Part shown: piece after piece, positions 7,456 to 12,500 of the stretch
Numbering within the stretch: the stretch's first letter is position 1
How the letters are laid out: each line of letters opens with the position of its first letter
DNA from: Paracoccaceae bacterium
Lineage (GTDB): Bacteria > Pseudomonadota > Alphaproteobacteria > Rhodobacterales > Rhodobacteraceae
Assembly: GCA_003512825.1 (NCBI GenBank)
Contig: DOOI01000048.1
Coordinates: 1-12,500, forward strand
Reading direction: 5' to 3'
Length of the DNA: 12,500 nt
Made by a program: the position numbers and the translations under genes
Notes under the pieces: generated by a model
Databases searched by the model: none
Told to the model about the DNA's origin: nothing
The model's input: only the letters and a program-made list of their open reading frames with translations

Positions 7456-8328
7456 ATGAAAAGCGTGGTCTCCGCGTTTGCGCCTGTTGTCACAGTTGTC
7501 ATCGCGTTGATGACAATTTGGTACATGGCAGCGGTCTGGTTGAATGCTGATTGGGCGTATGATCGGGCGGGCCGCGCCGGGGTGACCTTGAGTTTCTCTG
7601 AGTTGGTTAGTGACACTTGGGCGCAGGAAAAGCCCAAGCTACCTGCGCCGCATCAGGTTGTGGAAGAAATCTGGAAGACAACGGTTCAGAAGAGCATCAC
7701 ATCCAAGAGGAGCTTGATCTACCACAGCTGGGTGACTCTTTCCGCGACCTTATTGGGGTTTGGTTTGGGGACGGCGCTGGGCATCGGTTTGGCGATTGGC
7801 ATCGTTTACAACCGTGTGATGGATATGAGCGTGATGCCATGGGTCATTGCAAGCCAGACCATTCCAATCTTGGCCATAGCTCCAATGATTATCGTGGTGC
7901 TAAATGCGGTGGGCATTTCGGGACTGCTGCCCAAGGCGATTATCAGCATGTATCTAAGTTTTTTTCCGGTCGTGGTCGGCATGGTTAAAGGCCTGCGAAG
8001 CCCTGAGCAAATGCAACTTGATCAGATGCGGACATGGAACGCGAGTGGGTCGCAAACTTTTTGGCGTCTTCGATTGCCCTCTTCGATGCCTTACCTTTTC
8101 ACGTCCATGAAAATTGCAATGGCGGCAAGCCTCGTGGGCGCTATCGTAGGAGAATTGCCGACAGGAGCAGTAGCGGGATTGGGCGCGCGGCTCTTGGCTG
8201 GAAGTTATTACGGCCAGACAATCCAGATATGGAGCGCGTTGATTATGGCAGCGGCACTGGCTGCTGTGATGGTGGCGTTGATTGGTGTTGTGCAGCGGGT
8301 CACACTCAAGCGGATGGGGATGGCGTGA
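7456..8328 (+). CDS. ABC transporter permease 1, NitT/TauT family
   Basis: This 290-residue inner-membrane permease belongs to the BPD_transp_1 (SsuC/TauC/ThiX) family. A first hydrophobic segment lies near residues 7-28. A polar stretch of about 60 residues, probably periplasmic, follows, and then a core of about five more hydrophobic segments. An EAA-like coupling loop (MRTWNASGSQTFWRLRLPSS) contacts the ATPase. The ATG at 7456 is preferred over a TTG at 7438 because GAGG lies 7 nt upstream of it. Its TGA overlaps the ATG of the second permease by one base (TGATG), indicating translational coupling and a heterodimeric membrane domain. It is most likely a pyrimidine transporter subunit by context. 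Confidence 0.88.
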   Translation: MKSVVSAFAPVVTVVIALMTIWYMAAVWLNADWAYDRAGRAGVTLSFSELVSDTWAQEKPKLPAPHQVVEEIWKTTVQKSITSKRSLIYHSWVTLSATLLGFGLGTALGIGLAIGIVYNRVMDMSVMPWVIASQTIPILAIAPMIIVVLNAVGISGLLPKAIISMYLSFFPVVVGMVKGLRSPEQMQLDQMRTWNASGSQTFWRLRLPSSMPYLFTSMKIAMAASLVGAIVGELPTGAVAGLGARLLAGSYYGQTIQIWSALIMAAALAAVMVALIGVVQRVTLKRMGMA

Positions 8329-9173
8329 TGGGCTGGATGATGGCAGGGGGAATAGCTTGGGCTTTGGGAATTTGGCTCAATGTCTGGCTGGCACGACGAC
8401 CACGGACTCAAACGACTGCGCTGATCATCCCGGTGGTCTTTGGCGTGACGGTGCTGGCAATATGGGAATGCTTTGTCCATGGGTTGCAAGTGCCTTCAGT
8501 GATCTTGCCCCCCCCAAGCGCGATCACCGAGCGCTTTGCAAGTTCGACGCACATCCTGTGGGAGGATTTTGTACAGACCGCCCTCAAGGGCGCACTTTCG
8601 GGATATGTGATTGGGTGCGGTTCTGCATTTTTGGTGGCCATTGCTGTGGATAGCTATCCGTTTCTCAAACGCGGTCTGTTGCCCGTCGGTAATTTTGTGG
8701 CAGCCCTGCCTATCATCGTGATGGCGCCGATTTTGGTGATGTGGTTCGGGTTTGACTGGCATTCCAAGGCGGCTGTTGTCGTTGTGATGGTGTTCTTTCC
8801 AATGCTTGTGAATACCGTGCAAGGCTTGCAGGAAAGCTCGGCCATGCAGCGAGACTTGATGCGGACCTATGGGGCAAGCGACCGCGCGGCACTTATCTAT
8901 TTGCGCCTGCCTGCCGCGATGCCTTTCATTTTCAATGGCTTAAAGATTGCGACCACCCTGGCATTGATTGGTGCGATTGTGGCCGAGTTTTTTGGGTCGC
9001 CCATCCGTGGGATGGGGTTTCGAATTTCAACAAGCGTTGGGCAATTGGCATTGGACCTTGTCTGGGCCGAGATCGTTGTCGCTGCGCTGGTGGGGTCAAT
9101 GTTTTATGGCGGGGTCGCACTGTTGGAAAAGGCAGTGACCTTTTGGCACCCGTCGCAACGAGGCAGAGCATAA
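8328..9173 (+). CDS. ABC transporter permease 2, NitT/TauT family
   Basis: This 281-residue inner-membrane permease is paralogous to the preceding one. It has two hydrophobic segments near the N-terminus, a VPSVILPPPSAI segment typical of the family, and an EAA-like loop (MRTYGASDRAALIYLRLPAA) that parallels the first permease. The ATG at 8328 overlaps the stop of permease 1 in TGATG. The frame stays open upstream to 8034, but that part lies inside permease 1 and is not hydrophobic permease sequence, so it is excluded. An uninterrupted C8 tract at 8508-8515 encodes part of the Pro-Pro-Pro and leaves the frame intact. Two distinct permeases imply a heterodimeric channel. Confidence 0.88.
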   Translation: MGWMMAGGIAWALGIWLNVWLARRPRTQTTALIIPVVFGVTVLAIWECFVHGLQVPSVILPPPSAITERFASSTHILWEDFVQTALKGALSGYVIGCGSAFLVAIAVDSYPFLKRGLLPVGNFVAALPIIVMAPILVMWFGFDWHSKAAVVVVMVFFPMLVNTVQGLQESSAMQRDLMRTYGASDRAALIYLRLPAAMPFIFNGLKIATTLALIGAIVAEFFGSPIRGMGFRISTSVGQLALDLVWAEIVVAALVGSMFYGGVALLEKAVTFWHPSQRGRA

Positions 9174-9213
9174 ACGTTTAAACAAGGTCACGACCAACAA
9201 GGAGAGTATGAAG

Positions 9214-10203
9214 ATGAAACTGTTTGCCAAGACACTCGGCACTTCCGCGCTAGCACTTTGGGCTGGAATGGCAGCGGCCGCTGATGATGTGACGCTGCAA
9301 CTAAAGTGGGTCACTCAAGCCCAATTCGCGGGCTATTATGTTGCACTAGAAAAGGGCTTTTACGATGAAGAAGGGCTCAATGTAACCATTAAGCCCGGCG
9401 GTCCGGATATCGCACCGACACAGGTTATTGCCGGCGGCGGCGCTGATGTCACAGTAGAATGGATGCCTGCTGCATTGGCAGCCCGAGAGAAGGGACTGCC
9501 CCTCGTCAACATAGCACAGCCATTCAAGTCGTCCGGCATGATGCTGACATGTCGCAAAGATTCAGGTGTGGAAACCACTGCGGACTTCAAAGGCAAAACG
9601 CTGGGCGTGTGGTTTTTTGGGAATGAATTCCCCTTCTTGTCATGGATGAGCCAATTGGGTCTTTCGACAGAAGGTGGCGCAGATGGCGTGACGGTGCTCA
9701 AGCAAGGTTTCAACGTGGATCCGCTGTTGCAAAAGCAGGCGGCCTGCGTATCGACCATGACCTATAACGAGTACTGGCAGGTGATTGATGCGGGCCTGAC
9801 AGCTGACGATCTCGTGGTGTTCAAATACGAAGATCAGGGTGTAGCCACCTTGGAAGACGGGCTTTATGTGCTGGAAGACAAGCTTTCAGATCCGGCATTC
9901 GAAGATAAGATGGTGCGCTTCGTGCGAGCTTCGATGAAGGGTTGGAAATACGCAGAGACCAATCCTGATGAGGCCGCGGGCATTGTTTTGGAAAATGACG
10001 CAACAGGTGCTCAGACCGAAGCGCATCAAAAGCGGATGATGAGCGAAGTCGCTAAATTGACCGCTGGATCGAATGGCGCTTTGGATGCAGGCGACTACGA
10101 GCGCACGGTAAAATCTCTGATGTCGGGCGGGTCGGATCCGGTGATCACGAAGGCACCAGAAGGCGCGTGGACAAGTGCGATCACGGATAAGGCGCTAAAC
10201 TAA
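9214..10203 (+). CDS. Periplasmic substrate-binding protein, NMT1/ThiY-like (probable pyrimidine binding)
   Basis: This 329-residue secreted protein delivers substrate to the importer encoded upstream. A Sec signal peptide is clear: Lys2 and Lys6, a hydrophobic core at about 8-20 and an Ala-rich cleavage region near residues 20-24, giving a mature start at about DDVTLQLKW. The mature segment LQLKWVTQAQFAGYYVALEKGFYDEEGLNV is characteristic of the NMT1/THI5-like family, which includes ThiY, a binder of thiamine-type formylaminopyrimidine. The CCCFC signature of yeast HMP synthase THI5 is absent, so it is a binding protein and not an enzyme. AAGGAG at 9199-9204 lies 9 nt before ATG 9214 but only 3 nt before ATG 9208, so 9214 is preferred; 9208 would add two residues. 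It is the last gene of the operon. Substrate assignment is inference. Confidence 0.9.
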   Translation: MKLFAKTLGTSALALWAGMAAAADDVTLQLKWVTQAQFAGYYVALEKGFYDEEGLNVTIKPGGPDIAPTQVIAGGGADVTVEWMPAALAAREKGLPLVNIAQPFKSSGMMLTCRKDSGVETTADFKGKTLGVWFFGNEFPFLSWMSQLGLSTEGGADGVTVLKQGFNVDPLLQKQAACVSTMTYNEYWQVIDAGLTADDLVVFKYEDQGVATLEDGLYVLEDKLSDPAFEDKMVRFVRASMKGWKYAETNPDEAAGIVLENDATGAQTEAHQKRMMSEVAKLTAGSNGALDAGDYERTVKSLMSGGSDPVITKAPEGAWTSAITDKALN

Positions 10204-10224
10204 CGAAAAATTTGACGCAACAAC

Positions 10225-10254
10225 GGGAGGGCCCTGCTTCGGCGGGGCCTTCTC
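10225..10254 (+). terminator. Rho-independent terminator of the pyrimidine operon
   Basis: A 13-bp stem (10225-10237 with 10242-10254, three G-T pairs) is closed by a TTCG loop in C(TTCG)G context, an unusually stable RNA tetraloop. The pyrimidine- and T-rich tail CTATTTC follows. It starts 22 bp after the stop of the binding-protein gene and marks the end of the operon that begins at 3773. Confidence 0.85.
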
Positions 10255-10709
10255 TATTTCAAAAAACGCGCGACAAACGGTAGGCTCGAGCTCGCTTTGA
10301 TCCAGTCTGTCATAACAAGGTCCTTGATGGCCCGGAGCCGTACCTACATCTATGCAGTGTTGACGGGCAGGCGGCGCCGTAACCGTATCTGGCAAATTTA
10401 TCGTGCGCTGGCCCTCCGTCTGCAAATTACTCAGCGTTAATAATGGCACCAAGACGTTCGGGTCACTGACCTAGGTTTCTCCGACTTGACGCGAAGACCC
10501 TTGTTTATGCGTCATGGCGCTCCAATTAACAAGTTAAACGATCTGGACGCAGAAGTATTGACGCCGGAAATTGAAGAGATCATAGAGCAGTCCTTTCGTT
10601 AAAGTCGTTTGCAACAGAAAAAAACATGCCGCACAATCTAACATGCCAACGAACTGAGGCGCCCAAATCGCTCACTGTTCTAGAGCCCCAATTTTGATGA
10701 CGGAAATCC
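10255..10709. other. Intergenic region with two short open frames, no confident gene
   Basis: This stretch separates the pyrimidine operon from the capsule-type gene. One + frame is open from 10216 to a double stop TAA-TAA at 10438-10443. Within it, an ATG at 10327 with AAGG 6 nt upstream would give a basic 37-residue peptide with a run of four arginines. In the same frame after the double stop, an ATG at 10507 gives a 31-residue acidic peptide ending at 10602. I recognise neither; they may be remnants of one decayed gene or chance. Nothing resembling tRNA, transposase or terminal inverted repeats is visible. A possible promoter and a direct repeat near 10609-10647 are listed separately. Confidence 0.35.
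10609..10637 (+). promoter_or_regulatory. Candidate promoter of the capsule-type gene
   Basis: TTGCAA at 10609-10614 and CACAAT at 10632-10637, each with 4 of 6 consensus matches, are spaced by 17 bp, about 70 bp before the ATG at 10710. Two copies of AACATGCC (10623-10630 and 10640-10647) flank the -10 at a 17-bp period and could be a direct-repeat operator. There is no independent support. Confidence 0.25.
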
Positions 10710-12170
10710 ATGATCAATCTTCTGTGTGACGCACGTGGCGATTTCCGTCGCAAATTTTTGCAGAGAATGCTGGAGCTAGGCTCCGGCGAGATCACTTTGT
10801 CATGCCATATTGGATATGATGACGCGGATTATCATGGCCCATCGCTGCAATGGCTCAATTTAAAGGAAGGCAAGCTGGGGCCAGTCGTAAAAGAGCTGCG
10901 CCAAACTGGGGATAGGTTCTCTTTGATCGCCTCAGAGGATTATGGCCAGATCCTCGAGACCGCCGTCGAGCAGCTGTATCGCACGTCTCCGGACTATAGC
11001 TTCAAATCCCACAATATCCGGCACGTTCAAGATTATTTGGATTATTTCCATATTGTCGCGGATTCGGTTGCGTCGATCATTGCGGAAAAAGAGATCACTC
11101 ACGCTTTGTTCTACTGCGTGCCTCACCTCTTTTACGACACCGTATTTTACGAAGTTGCGCGGGCGATGGGCGTGAAAGTAACCGTGCTCAGCTGGAGCCA
11201 ATTTCCCGGACGCTTTTTTTCGATGCAAGACGTCCACGAATTGGGTCAGTTTGATCCGTCCGGCTATTCGGGCGAACCCTATTTCATCGAAAAGGGGAGT
11301 GTTCCTGATCTCTTCTATATGAGCGAAGGTTGGCAGAAAGAGGGTAAGCGTGGCAAGCTTTCACCAAAGGCCGTACTTAACTTCGTGAAGCATTTGGTAA
11401 AGCATAATCCACTCAAGCTCGCCAATCCGTTCTATGTTGGCAAAACATTGGGCCAGATGCAGAAGATCTATGGTCAACTGCCCGAATGGAGAGATCCATT
11501 CGCAAAGTTTTTCCATACGAATGAACTGGCGTATTTCGAGCACCTGATCGGATTTGAAGGGTGCAAAGTCGACTTGTCGGGCAAGTATATTTATGTGCCT
11601 CTTCATAATCAGCCAGAAATGTCGACCTCTGCATTGGGGGGTAAATACCGTGATCAAGCGCTTGTAATTGAAACATTAGCGCGCAATCTACCCAAAGGCT
11701 GGAAAATCTTTGTCAAAGAGAACCCTCGGCAAGGTGCCTATGCTCGCGGCCCGATGTTTTTCCACAGGCTCGCTCGCATCCCTCAAGTGGAATTCATGCC
11801 GTCAAACGCGAGTACATATTCGCTCGCCGCGAATGCTCAATTTGTTGCATCTGTGACAGGTACTGCGGGCTGGGAAGCAATCAGAGTCGGAAGGCCTGCC
11901 ATGGTCTTTGGTGCTGCGTGGTATGGATCGCTGCCTGGTGTGGTCAAGTATCAAGATGGATTGGACTTCGAGGAAGTGGCGGCGATGACAATCGAACATG
12001 AAGAACTCCAGAAAGCCGCCGGCGCTCTGATGTCACGGTCGCATGAGGGCATTATTGAACAACTGTTCTTCCCTCTCACTCCTGATTTAGACCATGAGAA
12101 GAATACAGATTCAGTTGCCAAGGTGAGTTATGGGTTGCTACGTGGCGAAATTGATTATTCATTTGGCTAA
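10710..12170 (+). CDS. KpsS/KpsC-like capsular polysaccharide biosynthesis protein
   Basis: This 486-residue protein resembles the Capsule_synth family (KpsS/KpsC-type, Kdo transferases that build the lipid-linked start of group 2 capsules). The recognisable part is the C-terminal half: YIYVPLHNQPEMST at 293-306, WKIFVKENPR at 331-340 (the position of the usual K.HP element), the SNAST segment at 365-369, and VTGTAGWEAI followed by GRPAMVFG at 382-401, the usual nucleotide-sugar site. The N-terminal half (1 to about 260) is unrecognised. There is no signal peptide or clear membrane helix, so it should act in the cytoplasm or at the inner membrane face. The ribosome site before ATG 10710 is weak (CGGAAA). 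It is separated from the pyrimidine operon by a terminator. Partners such as kpsM/T are not in the window. Exact sugar transfer is unknown. Confidence 0.72.
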   Translation: MINLLCDARGDFRRKFLQRMLELGSGEITLSCHIGYDDADYHGPSLQWLNLKEGKLGPVVKELRQTGDRFSLIASEDYGQILETAVEQLYRTSPDYSFKSHNIRHVQDYLDYFHIVADSVASIIAEKEITHALFYCVPHLFYDTVFYEVARAMGVKVTVLSWSQFPGRFFSMQDVHELGQFDPSGYSGEPYFIEKGSVPDLFYMSEGWQKEGKRGKLSPKAVLNFVKHLVKHNPLKLANPFYVGKTLGQMQKIYGQLPEWRDPFAKFFHTNELAYFEHLIGFEGCKVDLSGKYIYVPLHNQPEMSTSALGGKYRDQALVIETLARNLPKGWKIFVKENPRQGAYARGPMFFHRLARIPQVEFMPSNASTYSLAANAQFVASVTGTAGWEAIRVGRPAMVFGAAWYGSLPGVVKYQDGLDFEEVAAMTIEHEELQKAAGALMSRSHEGIIEQLFFPLTPDLDHEKNTDSVAKVSYGLLRGEIDYSFG

Positions 12171-12177
12171 GCGACAG

Positions 12178-12191
12178 GAGTTTTAAAACTC
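12178..12191. other. 14-bp perfect palindrome after the capsule-type gene
   Basis: GAGTTTTAAAACTC begins 8 bp after the stop codon at 12168-12170. As RNA the perfect symmetry leaves no loop, so only a short stem with a small loop could form, and no T-run follows. It is more like a DNA-binding site than a terminator. Its role is unknown. Confidence 0.3.
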
Positions 12192-12205
12192 GACCAAAAG
12201 ACAAA

Positions 12206-12436
12206 ATGTCTGCCAAGAAGGGCATGGCGAACCGGAAGGCAATCAGACACTTCTTTTTGTGTATCGCGACGCCTGCAAAACTCTATGGGTTCGCAAACAA
12301 AAACAAACCCTTTAAAAATACTTCGCTGAAAATTGTGCCTTCGGGCAAGCAAGCTTCGGAACTTTCCGCTGAGGGCGTGTTGCATATTCATGGTTCTCGA
12401 TATCAAAAGCGGCAAATTGCAACTGGTCACGAATAA
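12206..12436 (+). CDS. Hypothetical short open frame, doubtful
   Basis: ATG at 12206 to TAA at 12434-12436 encodes 76 residues that are Lys- and Arg-rich with a short hydrophobic patch near residues 15-24. I do not recognise it. There is no ribosome binding site at a good distance from the ATG; an internal ATG at 12224 has AAGAAGG close by. An overlapping minus-strand frame is also open here and starts only at a TTG inside the tandem repeat. The base composition is AT-richer than the upstream operon. It could be a small gene, a decayed fragment of a polysaccharide-locus gene, or chance. Confidence 0.2.
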   Translation: MSAKKGMANRKAIRHFFLCIATPAKLYGFANKNKPFKNTSLKIVPSGKQASELSAEGVLHIHGSRYQKRQIATGHE

Positions 12437-12455
12437 AAATCTCTGAGTCCCTATA

Positions 12456-12500
12456 TTCAATTCAATTCAATTCAATTAAATTCAATTCAATTCAATTCAA
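12456..12500. repeat. Pentanucleotide tandem repeat (TTCAA)9, running off the window
   Basis: Nine consecutive TTCAA units occupy the last 45 bases. Eight are identical and the fifth (12476-12480) reads TTAAA. The array reaches the window edge, so its true length is unknown. A 5-bp unit is not a multiple of three, so copy-number change would shift a reading frame or alter promoter spacing, as at bacterial phase-variable loci. On the minus strand the repeat (TTGAA)n contains TGA in every frame. On the plus strand the perfect units are open in all frames. Confidence 0.9.

Noticed and set aside
8034..8327. Upstream extension of the second permease frame
   Set aside because: It is out of frame inside the first permease gene and encodes non-hydrophobic sequence. 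ATG 8328 overlaps the preceding stop in the usual coupling pattern.

Overview
The window looks like chromosomal or megaplasmid DNA of an alphaproteobacterium, most likely a marine Rhodobacteraceae (roseobacter group). I infer this from moderate GC, the gene set and order, and the RutR-like regulator; I could not run a similarity search. No rRNA, tRNA, CRISPR array or insertion sequence is visible.

About 10.2 kb form one self-contained pyrimidine acquisition and reductive degradation module. After the tail of an upstream gene (1-66) come preT-preA (337-2970), the two subunits of an NAD(P)H-dependent dihydropyrimidine dehydrogenase. A convergent rutR-type TetR regulator (2988-3617) follows. A long + strand operon then starts at 3773: an M20 amidohydrolase (N-carbamoyl-beta-alanine amidohydrolase), dihydropyrimidinase (hydA), and a complete NitT/TauT-type ABC importer made of an ATPase, two permeases and a periplasmic ThiY-like binding protein. 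It ends at a strong UUCG-loop terminator (10225-10254). Together the enzymes would take uracil or thymine through the dihydropyrimidine and the N-carbamoyl-beta-amino acid to beta-alanine or beta-aminoisobutyrate, CO2 and NH3. The next step, a beta-alanine transaminase, is not in the window.

Regulation is readable. A perfect 16-bp palindrome TTTACCAAATGGTAAA (3730-3745) lies between rutR and the amidase gene and closely resembles the E. coli RutR box (TTGACCAnnTGGTCAA). A degenerate copy (267-282) lies in front of preT. The inferred logic is one RutR regulator controlling both transcripts, with pyrimidines relieving repression. In E. coli the same regulator type controls the unrelated oxidative Rut pathway.

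The last 2.3 kb differ in character. A roughly 455-bp stretch without a confident gene (10255-10709) leads to a gene for a KpsS/KpsC-like capsular polysaccharide protein (10710-12170). A further weakly coding, AT-richer stretch follows, and the window ends inside a pentanucleotide tandem array (TTCAA)9 that runs off the edge. This right flank looks like the start of a surface-polysaccharide region unrelated to pyrimidine metabolism.
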